Of a stretch of DNA of 64,000 nt, positions 16,286-25,062 are shown in pieces. The translations under genes and the position numbers were made by a program. The notes below the pieces were generated by a model. The model saw only the letters and a program-made list of their open reading frames with translations. It ran no database searches and had not been told where the DNA came from. Location: contig JBBAAO010000001.1 in the NCBI GenBank assembly GCA_041658205.1, positions 1 to 64,000 of the forward strand, written 5' to 3'. This DNA comes from Bacteroidota bacterium. Its GTDB lineage: Bacteria; Bacteroidota; Ignavibacteria; UBA10030; UBA8401. Every line of letters begins with the position of its first letter. The stretch's first letter is position 1.

Positions 16286-16840
16286 ATGGAACACAAGACA
16301 CTTCGAAATCCTTCATGGAAATCCACCGATATAAAAAGAATGTGTTTGCTTATCCCAATCATTCTTGTGTTTCACAATATGGAAGAAGCGTTAACAATGC
16401 CTCAGTGGATGTCCGTGCACCTTCCGATGCTGAGAGAAAAAATCTGGTTGCTTGAACATTTGCAGTTTTCGACAAAGCAGCTCTATATTTCTCTCGCACA
16501 AGTAACGCTCATTCCTCTTCTATTCTTATTCTATTGTTTGAAGGGAGAATTAACGGAACGAAAAATATTCGCAATGGTAATTCTGCTCTCGATCATTTTT
16601 TGGAATGCATTGATGCCGCATTTCAGCGGATTGTTTTTTTTAGGAATGTATAATCCAGGAGCTGTTACAGCAGTTGCGTGTAATCTTCCTTTCACCATCT
16701 ATCTACTTATGAAAGTTCATAAAGAACGAATAATATCAACCAACATGCTGCGTAAAGGGATTATTATTGGATTTGCAGCCTATTTACCGCTGGTATATCT
16801 GAATCATCTCATTGCAGAAGCAATATCGATGATACGATGA
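16286..16840 (+). CDS. HXXEE domain integral membrane protein
   Basis: 184 residues with about five hydrophobic helices. The family motif is visible as FHNMEEALTMPQWM near residue 30, with a later histidine in MPHFSGLFFLGMYNPG. The ATG at 16286 (MEHKTLRNPS) is chosen over a TTG nine codons earlier. The function of the HXXEE family is unknown; the conserved His/Glu residues suggest a metal site or enzyme within the membrane. Its stop codon touches the stop codon of the convergent gene with no gap. Confidence 0.72.
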   Translation: MEHKTLRNPSWKSTDIKRMCLLIPIILVFHNMEEALTMPQWMSVHLPMLREKIWLLEHLQFSTKQLYISLAQVTLIPLLFLFYCLKGELTERKIFAMVILLSIIFWNALMPHFSGLFFLGMYNPGAVTAVACNLPFTIYLLMKVHKERIISTNMLRKGIIIGFAAYLPLVYLNHLIAEAISMIR

Positions 16841-17974
16841 TTATTTTATTGATTTGACTTTATTTTGGAAATAGGTAAACACGCCAAAAGCTCGCAATGC
16901 CTGTGATTGAGCATGCACGGTTCCAACCTGATCAACACCATAACCATCTTCACCACCGTGAGGATTCCATCCGTTTCGAATTGCATGATCATATTCACGA
17001 TGGAGTTGTACTATCGCTTTACCATGATTATTCGTCCAGACATGTTCTAGCATTTTCTCAATAAAGGCAGGGATCATGCTAAGCTCTTCCGGTGCAATTT
17101 CGTATGCATCCAGTAAAAAATGGACAAAAGCACCGTTGCCATCCATATGAATTTGATAACAATCAATCGAATCGATCCATTTGTTCTTCGGATCGAGAAT
17201 ATGTTTTGCAGAAGCAACCGCGATTGTTTTATACTTGGGATCTTTCGTTGCATGATATAACGATGTCAGTACCGATAAATAGCTTGCCGATTCCCATGGA
17301 AGTTGTTTCCCAAATGCAGCAAGTCCTCCTTTCCCTTGCCAGATTCCGTTACCACGATAAAATATTTTTTCAATTCCGGGGATTTTACCATCTCCGTTCC
17401 ACACTTTAAGCGCATCATCAAGGAATCGCCGATCTCCTGTCGCTTCAAATAGCTTGCAAGCGACATTCACCATTTGATTCATATTACTATTGGTGATGAT
17501 TGCTTCATTCACATTTGCGTTGGATGGATAATTATACCAGCTCCAAAATCCTTCATGATTGGAGAGCCTTCCTTCACTGCGTGCATCAACGTATCGCCGG
17601 ACGGCATCGTTTACCCATTGATTCTGTTTTCGGCCGGAAAATTCCCACCAATATAATTCTGCAAGACAGATCCACGCCCGATCGTCTACCCAAGTACCAT
17701 TATTCATTTGTAGTAGATCGAATTGATTGAGGTATCTCTGCAATAAAAGGGAATCATTCGTTGCTTTGAATAAATAGGCATCGCCGATAGCACCATTGGC
17801 ACCTTCCCAGCCGGGAGTGTAAACATTGTAGAATTGTTTACCGACAAGGTATGATCGTTCAATCCATTTGTTATGAATACTCAGGGAATCAGAAGATGTA
17901 TTTGCTGAAGATGGTTTTGGTTGATTGTTGCAGGAACAAAGAATAAAAAAAAGGGGAAGAAAAAATATTTTCAT
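16841..17974 (-). CDS. GH76-like (alpha/alpha) barrel glycosidase lipoprotein
   Basis: 377 residues. The signal peptide ends in the lipobox LCSC (Cys about 15), so it is anchored in the envelope. The body resembles the six-hairpin fold of glycoside hydrolase family 76: GTWVDDRAWICLAELYWWEF has the DD pair and following helix, and NVNEAIITNSNMNQMVNVAC and HMDGNGAFVHFLLDAYEI are further helices. GH76 enzymes cleave alpha-1,6-mannan; here the family assignment is tentative and other barrel glycosidases are possible. It shares the minus strand with the M1 peptidase upstream, 84 nt away, with an inverted repeat between them. Confidence 0.6.
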   Translation of the reverse strand: MKIFFLPLFFILCSCNNQPKPSSANTSSDSLSIHNKWIERSYLVGKQFYNVYTPGWEGANGAIGDAYLFKATNDSLLLQRYLNQFDLLQMNNGTWVDDRAWICLAELYWWEFSGRKQNQWVNDAVRRYVDARSEGRLSNHEGFWSWYNYPSNANVNEAIITNSNMNQMVNVACKLFEATGDRRFLDDALKVWNGDGKIPGIEKIFYRGNGIWQGKGGLAAFGKQLPWESASYLSVLTSLYHATKDPKYKTIAVASAKHILDPKNKWIDSIDCYQIHMDGNGAFVHFLLDAYEIAPEELSMIPAFIEKMLEHVWTNNHGKAIVQLHREYDHAIRNGWNPHGGEDGYGVDQVGTVHAQSQALRAFGVFTYFQNKVKSIK

Positions 17975-17991
17975 TTTTGAATTTGCAGGTT

Positions 17992-18051
17992 AATCACATA
18001 AACACTGAGAAAAACATAGTACTTCTACGTGAACTTTGTGTTTATGTGGTT
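17992..18051. repeat. Inverted repeat downstream of the M1 peptidase gene
   Basis: Arms AATCACATAAACAC (17992-18005) and GTGTTTATGTGGTT (18038-18051) pair over 14 bp with one G-T, enclosing 32 nt. It sits 7 nt after the peptidase stop on the minus strand and may serve as a terminator. The arms resemble those at 2901-3007. Confidence 0.55.
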
Positions 18052-18058
18052 CGTCTTT

Positions 18059-19906
18059 TTATTTCAAAATGCCGTCGATTGTATTGTAGGTGACCGAATG
18101 ATAGCCGGGACGGGCTTTTTCGTACACTTGTTTTGCCCAAGCTTTTCCTTTTTCCGTTTTGACCAGTTCTGTGTAGAGCGGCTTGACCAGTTTTCTTCGG
18201 CCCACATTTATGAGATAAGTATTCATTGGTCTGAATGCAGTCTCATAATCCGACTTGATACAGCGTTGAAACCATTCACACAAGATTTCGGAATTGCCGG
18301 ATCGGGTAAAATAAAATGCATAATCCAGTTCGATTACTTTCTCCAACTGAATGGAATCGGGAAGATTACTCAGAAAATAAAGCCAATGATGAGTTGTCCA
18401 CCCTTGTGTGTTTAGTTGTGTAGCAGGAGTCCCGCTGTTGAATGCATGTACTTGCGCAGAAACCTTTTCAAATTCACTTGATTTCGGTTGGGGGCAATTC
18501 TCGGGCAATCCCGGTGAATATACCCATGAATTGATCGTTAGTTTATCCGCTAAGTTTGTATTTGCTTTTATTTTGAACTCATTCTCCAGATTTTCCAGGA
18601 ACAGTTCAGTTGTCATCGGTGTAAACGCATGTTCATTAAAATATTTTTTTAAGAATGCATCCCATCGTTCGCGGCCAATGCTTTCTTCGCACAATCGTAA
18701 AAAGAAATACCCTTTATTATAGGCAATGTCCGTAACTCCTTCGTCGGGATCTCTTCCCGCAAGATCCAATTTTAATTTGGTATCAGGGTTTGAGGTACCT
18801 AACGATGCGATAGTTGATTTGAGATCTTTCAATATCAACGTTGCAAGCATCTCTGAATGTTCACGCCCATATAATTTTTCCATAATGCGCTGTTCAAAAT
18901 AAACCGTGAATCCCTCATTCAACCAGAAGTCGTTCCAGGTTGCGTTGGTCACAAGATTTCCGGACCAGGAATGGGCAAGTTCATGCGCAACAAGTGCAAC
19001 CAATGAACGGTCGCCGGCGAGAATGGTTGGCGTTGCAAATGTTAAGCGGGGATTTTCCATTCCTCCAAAGGGGAAACTTGGGGGAAGCACAAGAAGGTCA
19101 TATCGTTCCCACCGGTACGGACCATATAATTCTTCGGCAGCGGCAATCATTTTTTCAAGATCGACAAATTCGTTCGCCGATTTTGCGATAACACTCGGTT
19201 CAGCATACACTCCGCTGCGATTTCCCAGCGATTGAAACTCTAAATCTCCGACTGCCAGCGCCAATAAATAGGAGGGAATTGGTTGTTTCATTTCGAAGGT
19301 ATAAACTCCATCGGTTGTTTTTGCTGTCGGATTTCCAGCACTCATTACAGCAAGAAGATCGGGACGTGTTCGAATAGTTGCGGAATAGGTCATTCGAACT
19401 CCCGGTCCATCCATGCATGGCGCCCATGTTCTGGCAAGAATAGCCTGTGATTGTGTAAATAAAAAAGGTTTTTCTTTTCCCGCTGTTTGCGACGGCTCCA
19501 GCCATTGTAAAGCACCTGCGGTTGGTGACGTTGTATAGTAGATTGTTACCAGGGTGGTTTTTGAGGTGATCGAAATTGTTAACGGACTGCCGAATATTTT
19601 ATCCTCTTTTCCAAGGGAGAATTTTGCAGGAATTTCTTTTTCGTTAAGCGTTACCTTTTCGATTGTGAGTCCGCGGGTATCAAGAACGAGCACATCAGTT
19701 TTCTTTTTGTGTCTCAGTGTGATAGCGGCTTTTCCGGAGAGAGTCTTCGCTTCAAAATTTACCGAGAGATCGAGACCCAGGTGTTTGATAATAACCTCTT
19801 CCGAATTGGCATACGAGTGAATATCGTTCATAGTATATTTAGGCTGTGAGATGACGGAAAGTGTAACAAGGGTTAACAATAGTAATGGCGCAAACAAATG
19901 TTTCAT
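18059..19906 (-). CDS. M1 family aminopeptidase (leukotriene A4 hydrolase-like)
   Basis: 615 residues with an N-terminal signal peptide (KHLFAPLLLLTLVTLSVISQ). The N-terminal beta-saddle contains FTQSQAILARTWAPCMDGPG. The exopeptidase motif GGMENPRLTF precedes the zinc site HELAHSWSGN (residues about 305-314), with the third ligand Glu in WLNEGFTVYFE about 18 residues after the second His. The C-terminal helical domain FEKVSAQVHAF...KAYEKARPGYHSVT is of the LTA4H/aminopeptidase B type. It probably acts in the periplasm or outside the cell on peptides. It ends next to the inverted repeat at 17992-18051. Confidence 0.93.
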   Translation of the reverse strand: MKHLFAPLLLLTLVTLSVISQPKYTMNDIHSYANSEEVIIKHLGLDLSVNFEAKTLSGKAAITLRHKKKTDVLVLDTRGLTIEKVTLNEKEIPAKFSLGKEDKIFGSPLTISITSKTTLVTIYYTTSPTAGALQWLEPSQTAGKEKPFLFTQSQAILARTWAPCMDGPGVRMTYSATIRTRPDLLAVMSAGNPTAKTTDGVYTFEMKQPIPSYLLALAVGDLEFQSLGNRSGVYAEPSVIAKSANEFVDLEKMIAAAEELYGPYRWERYDLLVLPPSFPFGGMENPRLTFATPTILAGDRSLVALVAHELAHSWSGNLVTNATWNDFWLNEGFTVYFEQRIMEKLYGREHSEMLATLILKDLKSTIASLGTSNPDTKLKLDLAGRDPDEGVTDIAYNKGYFFLRLCEESIGRERWDAFLKKYFNEHAFTPMTTELFLENLENEFKIKANTNLADKLTINSWVYSPGLPENCPQPKSSEFEKVSAQVHAFNSGTPATQLNTQGWTTHHWLYFLSNLPDSIQLEKVIELDYAFYFTRSGNSEILCEWFQRCIKSDYETAFRPMNTYLINVGRRKLVKPLYTELVKTEKGKAWAKQVYEKARPGYHSVTYNTIDGILK

Positions 19907-20227
19907 ACCGTGCTCCTGAAATTAAAAGAGTATCCATATAATGATGAGTCAATATACAAATCGAAACTAAAAGTTTCCTTGTTATTTGCACACAATTTTT
20001 TAATCATTTTTATGCGTTGTGATTTTTGAAAGTTCGCTGGATCGTTAAGGACAGATGTTTAAATAAACGAATGAGAATAATCACATTTATCTGTAAAGCA
20101 TAACATTAAAATTATCGTTGTTAGGGTATGGTATAAAATAATGCGGAGTAGCGGGGTTTTTCTTATCAATGCTATGTTAGATTAACGAGTTCTATTTTGA
20201 ATAGAAACAGGATCTTTTTATTTCGTC
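19907..20227. other. Intergenic region, no gene seen
   Basis: About 320 AT-rich bases upstream of the M1 peptidase gene and downstream of a tiny open frame. It must hold the peptidase promoter, but no convincing promoter or hairpin was found. Confidence 0.5.
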
Positions 20228-20317
20228 TTAATTTAAAACACACGAATTGTAACAGAAGAATACATTTGCGATAAAGAGATATAGCACCCATTTGCAAATC
20301 CACGGTCTCAGGCACAT
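20228..20317 (-). CDS. Possible 29-residue hydrophobic peptide
   Basis: The frame MCLRPWICKWVLYLFIANVF continues to a stop after 29 codons and is largely hydrophobic, with four Cys. An unusually strong ribosome-binding site, AAAGGAG, lies 5 nt before the ATG and begins just after the stop of the membrane-protein gene at 20332, so it would be the last gene of that operon. No family was recognised. It may be a real small membrane peptide or chance; the strong site in a region of weak ones is the only argument. Confidence 0.4.
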   Translation of the reverse strand: MCLRPWICKWVLYLFIANVFFCYNSCVLN

Positions 20318-20331
20318 AAAAACTCCTTTCG

Positions 20332-20724
20332 TTAGTTGGCTACATTTCGTTTTGCTTCGAATCCTCGAATGACGACGTAACCAAGAAGAGCGAACAAAAA
20401 AAAGATCAACAACATCCATGCAATGCTTTGCAGTGAATCGACGATCGTCTTATAAATTTCTATCACCCACCGGTCGGAAGTTAGCATCAGTAGTTTCCCA
20501 TCTTTATCCGGAGTGATATACTTTTCCATTTCCCAAATTCTGACGCCTCCCGAAATACCGACAACGTATACGGCGAAGGTGATATACCGTTTCCATGTGG
20601 GAGCAAGGTCTTCGGTAATGAGTCGGATGAGAATTTTTGTGACAGGTTTGGAAAAAAGAAATGCACAGAGCGCAGAAGTGATTGTTGCTATCGCCAAGGT
20701 AATTAGTAGCAGTTTGATGAACAT
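20332..20724 (-). CDS. Hypothetical two-helix membrane protein
   Basis: 130 residues, not recognised. A first hydrophobic helix is at residues about 3-24 (IKLLLITLAIATITSALCAF), a middle one near FAVYVVGISGGVRIW, and a last at about 95-120 (AWMLLIFFLFALLGYVVI). The part in between is polar (TPDKDGKLLMLTSDR). It follows the zinc-ribbon membrane protein by 25 nt on the same strand, and the two probably form a small operon. No catalytic motif is visible. Confidence 0.6.
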   Translation of the reverse strand: MFIKLLLITLAIATITSALCAFLFSKPVTKILIRLITEDLAPTWKRYITFAVYVVGISGGVRIWEMEKYITPDKDGKLLMLTSDRWVIEIYKTIVDSLQSIAWMLLIFFLFALLGYVVIRGFEAKRNVAN

Positions 20725-20749
20725 ATGTCCTCGTTGTCAAAAATATCGA

Positions 20750-21076
20750 CTACGGTGAGTCATTTACCAACTTCCAACCTATGATGCGCCAGGATAAATA
20801 ATTTGTGAGTAATACCCAGCAGGCAAAACAGAGAATCATCGTAAACCAAATGATGGTGTCAGATATATGCGCTTTTAGCATTGTCACATACAATGGTGTA
20901 CCGATAACGACAATAAGAAGTGACATTACACCAATATGCAGATATACTTTTGGGCTACGTTTCAGTCTTGCATTACAGTGGCTACAGAGAGAAATTTTAT
21001 ACGGTTCTGCTTCTCGAAAAAACTGGCGATATGACATTACTACATTTCCGCATTGCGGACAAATATTTCCGTTCAT
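20750..21076 (-). CDS. Zinc-ribbon membrane protein
   Basis: 108 residues. The first 45 carry two CxxC pairs, NICPQCGNVV and LCSHCNARLKRSP, that would form a treble-clef or rubredoxin-like zinc ribbon. Two hydrophobic helices follow (LHIGVMSLLIVVIGTPLYV and IIWFTMILCFACWVLL). The open frame extends 49 codons further upstream, but the ATG at 21076 is preceded by GGAGTTACC, a good ribosome-binding site, and places the ribbon at the N terminus. The function is unknown. The 246 bp upstream holds no other gene. Confidence 0.65.
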   Translation of the reverse strand: MNGNICPQCGNVVMSYRQFFREAEPYKISLCSHCNARLKRSPKVYLHIGVMSLLIVVIGTPLYVTMLKAHISDTIIWFTMILCFACWVLLTNYLSWRIIGWKLVNDSP

Positions 21077-21322
21077 GGTAACTCCACGACTCAAAATACC
21101 GGATAGAGATTCGCTATGTCTTGAAAAGATGGCATGCGAAATTTCAAAAATACCTGTGGTCGGCAGAAGGGAGGTGGTACGTAAGGAATTGCAACTTTGA
21201 TCCCCAAGTTCAATTCGCAGCATGAACCGACGAAAGGCATTGCGTAAGTGATGTAAACGTACATGGAATAAACTATTGAATCAAGCAGAATATTATTTCG
21301 AAAAACTGGTCTTATTCTGTAA

Positions 21323-22165
21323 TTATTTACCCGTTTCTTGATATTTTCTAATGGTTTTGGTGTTCAAAGAAACAGCACGGTTTTGTTTGTTGAAATTAAA
21401 AGTCAATTTATTGGCAAAATACCGATACTCATTCTTATTGTCATATTGATACCCAGTAATTTCGTACAAAGAATAAGCGATGGTAGAATCAGTATTCGTT
21501 GTGACTCTTTCATCAATAATATGCGGTTTGAAGACCATACCTGTTCCGGTATGCGTCATCTTCCATGTTGTCCACACATATTCGGAGAACTCCTTAACTG
21601 TTTGTACTGAAATTGGACGAACATTGAAAGTAGCTTCAAATGTCAAAAAATCATTCTCCATTAAAGAGGATCGTTTGACGGAAGGTGGTTTGGGAATTGA
21701 AGCATATTTTTGTTTGCTGACTCTGTAATACAATTGACTTACGGTAAACGTTTGGTTGGACCGGAAAAATTGAAAATACTTCTCGTTCGTTCCCGTTTGT
21801 TTTAAAATAATTTCTCCCTGCCACGCCGGAATAGAATTTATTACCCAGTGGCGAGCTGTTGCACTGTCATCCGTACTGTGATTGATGGAATCGGGAATGA
21901 TGTAGAGAACAACTGCGGTTTTTGCATCGACGGAGTTCATGAGTGTATCAGAATAAAAATCAGGAGGAAATCGTTGTCTCATTGTTAAGAATTCATTCAC
22001 AGCTTCTTTTGAATAGTAGAACTGTTCTGTCGTGTCCGTATAAATCTCTCTAAATTCATACTCTTGATTAGTAAGAAGCCCGCAGCTACTGAAAAACCTT
22101 AAAAAGCAGATAGAACAACAGGCAAAGATTAATGAAGAATAATATTTTTGAGTAAATCGTTTCAT
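21323..22165 (-). CDS. Hypothetical lipoprotein
   Basis: 280 residues, not recognised. The signal peptide ends in a probable lipobox (FFSSC, Cys about 28). The mature part is mixed alpha/beta, with blocks such as HWVINSIPAWQGEIILKQTG, QTFTVSQLYYRVSKQKYASI and YEITGYQYDNKNEYRYFANK, and the last strand ends in a basic tail. It stands between the small membrane genes and the SBBP-repeat gene on the same strand and is 35 nt upstream-adjacent to the latter's stop. No T9SS domain is present. Confidence 0.6.
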   Translation of the reverse strand: MKRFTQKYYSSLIFACCSICFLRFFSSCGLLTNQEYEFREIYTDTTEQFYYSKEAVNEFLTMRQRFPPDFYSDTLMNSVDAKTAVVLYIIPDSINHSTDDSATARHWVINSIPAWQGEIILKQTGTNEKYFQFFRSNQTFTVSQLYYRVSKQKYASIPKPPSVKRSSLMENDFLTFEATFNVRPISVQTVKEFSEYVWTTWKMTHTGTGMVFKPHIIDERVTTNTDSTIAYSLYEITGYQYDNKNEYRYFANKLTFNFNKQNRAVSLNTKTIRKYQETGK

Positions 22166-22199
22166 AATATGTCGTTACATTCAAATCGTTCTTGAAATA

Positions 22200-24992
22200 T
22201 CATTTCATCAAAACCAATTTTTTTGTTTGAGAAAAATTATCGGCACACATTGTGAGAAAGTATATTCCGCTTGAATACCTGCTCGCATTCCATTCCACTT
22301 TCTTCCATCCAGCTGATTGTTCCTCGTTCACGAGCGTTGCAAGTTCTCTTCCAAGAAGATCGGATATTTTTATACTCACTCTGCTAGTCACTGGTAACTG
22401 ATAACTGATCACCGTTGAAGGATTAAAGGGATTGGGGTAGTTTTGGAATAACGCAAAAGATGAAGGCAACTCGATTTGTGTAGTGTTAACAAATGTTGGA
22501 GTTTGTTGCAGTTTGGCTATCAAGATACCTGATCCCACATCCCATGTAATAGTTTTACTTAAAAAAATATTCCCTTTGTCATCAAGAATTATATGATTTG
22601 CAGTAAAAGGTATCGACCATTGAATATCTCCATTTACATTACATTTTGTTGTTCCTGTGGCACCGCAGACATAAATATTATCCATATGATCAATGGTGAG
22701 GTCAATCCCGCCGATCTTTTTGCTCCAACGAAGTGTCCCTGCTTCATCATAGAGTAATGTCATATACTCAATGTTTGTATAAGAGTTTTTTGTACAAGTC
22801 ACAAAAACGTTTCCATTATTGGTGATCCCAATCGCATTTCCTTGTGAATCTCCAAATGTACTGTCGGAATGTTGTGCAAACCATTGAAAGTGGCCGGCTG
22901 TATCAAATTTTGAAACAAAAAGTTGTGAAAACGACATTTCATCTTCAAAGCCTCCAGTGATGAAAATATTTCCCAATGAGTCTGTTTCCACAGCAGTTGG
23001 GAAATAATAATCGTGATAGTATGCGCTGTCAATTTTTCCTGACCAGTTAAGGTTTCCATATTGATCATATTTTGTAATAACTATATATGATTGATCGAAA
23101 TCGTAATCCGCTGACACCGCAAACAAATTTCCTTTTTGATCGAATGTAAATGTAGATCCAGAGAAATCTTTTTGCAAAACTTTATTTCCTTGCGGATCAT
23201 ATGAAACGATAGTACCTGTTTCTAGAATGTACACATTGCCGTTTGGATGCAAAAAAATGGAGGGAAATTTATTCTTGTAGTCCCCTTGTATTTCTGCCAG
23301 CCATCGTTGGTTTCCGAATGGGTCAAATTTTATTGTTACGCAGCTTGAGTCACTTTTACCAGTCACGTAAATATTACCCGACTTGTCAACGATGAGTGAG
23401 GTGGCTTCATCACTTTTATTGTTTTTGTTTCCATATGTTGCTACCCATTGCAGGCCCCCCAATGAATTGTATTTGATCAGGAGGTAATCATTGTCAAAGT
23501 CTTGTGTTACACCGGCCGCATACACATTACCCATCTCATCAACAGTAAATGCATTAAGTATTTCACGACTATCTCCCGGACCCTTGTAGGTTTTGATCCA
23601 CTGTTGTATGCCGGCAGAATTGTATTTGATTGTTGTATAGTCTGAATTTGCAATAATACAAACATTACCCGAGTTATCCACGGCAATTGAAACTCCAACA
23701 TCCCAATCGTTGACGGTAATTTTCTTTTGTGCAGCCCAAAGTTCTTGTCCCGATACATTGTATTTAACAGTGGTGCATGACCAATCCCCTCTGCCTGTGA
23801 CGTATACATTACCTGCATTATCAGTTGTCACCTCTTCAGGAACATCGTCAAAATTGCTGGGACCATTATATCGTGCAGTCCATTGCTGAATACCTGCTGA
23901 ATCATATTTAATAGTAGCATAATCTGCATAATATTGGCCGACTCCTTGAAGTCCGACGCTGCTGCCTGTTATATAAACATTGCCAAATTTATCGATAGAG
24001 GATGCAGTTGCGAAATCTGCACCATGGCCGGGTCCATTATACTTTTGTACCCATTGTTCCGTTCCAGAAGAATCATATTTGATTAAGATATAGTCTGCTA
24101 AGTAATAGTACCCGCCTGGCGCGATGCACGTACCAGAAACATAAACATTTCCATAGATATCAGCGTGAATACCTACCGGAAAACTTTTACTTGTCGGCAA
24201 CCCATAATAGGATGATGTCCAAAGGTGTTTCCCGTTTTTATTGTATTTTGATGATTTGATAAATGAATATGAATATACATCGATAGTAATGTGACCTGTA
24301 TTGGTGATATACACACCGCCTAATTGATCGACCGTTATTGCAGTGCAATAGGCGGTATCGACGCGCCAAACTACTTCTCCGGTTGGATGTATTTTGGTTG
24401 TTCCAGAAGCCCCGCCAACATAAGTATTCCCTTTCCCATCAACAGCCAAAGAATTTCCATCTCCTTCAACTGTCCATTGACGTTGTCCAGTGGAATTGTA
24501 TTTGACTGTTCCGCCTGAACCGGTGACAAAAATATTTCCCTGAGTATCAACTATCATAGAAGCAACCACATCCCAATGTTCGGTAGAACTGTATCGTGCG
24601 ACCCACTGTTGTACTCCTGTTGAATCAAATTTTATCGTCACATAATCAGTTCCGGTAAATGACGAATCACTCGTCCCGCTCACTATTACGTTTCCCATGA
24701 AATCGGTTGCTATCTTTACAGCTTCTTCGTTGCTCGAAAAGTTGCCCGAAGCAAAATATCGTATCCATGCTGTGTCGACACCATTACGAGAAAATCTATG
24801 CTGCTCTTGAAATTGTTTGAATTGATGTGATGCGGCAATTGCAGAGTGAGTCCGTTGATTGTGTTTGATTTTGTTCCACCCCTTCGGTTCAAGATGAATT
24901 CGACCATCGCGTGTTGACATGTCAGATGGATTTTGGCCGAACAATAATGTGGCAAACACGAGAGATAAGACAACATGGTGGATTGATTTCAT
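22200..24992 (-). CDS. SBBP-repeat surface protein with T9SS sorting domain
   Basis: 930 residues. A Sec signal (HHVVLSLVFATLLFGQ) is followed by a propeller of many units of about 50-60 residues with the core DxxGNVYVTG...DYxTIKYNSxGxQQWxxxY, i.e. SBBP repeats (residues about 65-840). The C-terminal domain reads FALFQNYPNPFNPSTVISYQ...KLVLMK. This makes it a secreted or surface-bound beta-propeller, possibly for adhesion or binding; no enzyme motif was seen. It has two relatives in the window (55114 and 60694). The repeats also cause internal DNA repetition. Confidence 0.9.
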   Translation of the reverse strand: MKSIHHVVLSLVFATLLFGQNPSDMSTRDGRIHLEPKGWNKIKHNQRTHSAIAASHQFKQFQEQHRFSRNGVDTAWIRYFASGNFSSNEEAVKIATDFMGNVIVSGTSDSSFTGTDYVTIKFDSTGVQQWVARYSSTEHWDVVASMIVDTQGNIFVTGSGGTVKYNSTGQRQWTVEGDGNSLAVDGKGNTYVGGASGTTKIHPTGEVVWRVDTAYCTAITVDQLGGVYITNTGHITIDVYSYSFIKSSKYNKNGKHLWTSSYYGLPTSKSFPVGIHADIYGNVYVSGTCIAPGGYYYLADYILIKYDSSGTEQWVQKYNGPGHGADFATASSIDKFGNVYITGSSVGLQGVGQYYADYATIKYDSAGIQQWTARYNGPSNFDDVPEEVTTDNAGNVYVTGRGDWSCTTVKYNVSGQELWAAQKKITVNDWDVGVSIAVDNSGNVCIIANSDYTTIKYNSAGIQQWIKTYKGPGDSREILNAFTVDEMGNVYAAGVTQDFDNDYLLIKYNSLGGLQWVATYGNKNNKSDEATSLIVDKSGNIYVTGKSDSSCVTIKFDPFGNQRWLAEIQGDYKNKFPSIFLHPNGNVYILETGTIVSYDPQGNKVLQKDFSGSTFTFDQKGNLFAVSADYDFDQSYIVITKYDQYGNLNWSGKIDSAYYHDYYFPTAVETDSLGNIFITGGFEDEMSFSQLFVSKFDTAGHFQWFAQHSDSTFGDSQGNAIGITNNGNVFVTCTKNSYTNIEYMTLLYDEAGTLRWSKKIGGIDLTIDHMDNIYVCGATGTTKCNVNGDIQWSIPFTANHIILDDKGNIFLSKTITWDVGSGILIAKLQQTPTFVNTTQIELPSSFALFQNYPNPFNPSTVISYQLPVTSRVSIKISDLLGRELATLVNEEQSAGWKKVEWNASRYSSGIYFLTMCADNFSQTKKLVLMK

Positions 24993-25062
24993 ACAGTCTC
25001 CATTATCATCCTCTAAATTTTGAATACGATAGAGTCCCCCATACTGGTGGGATCCATCGTTT

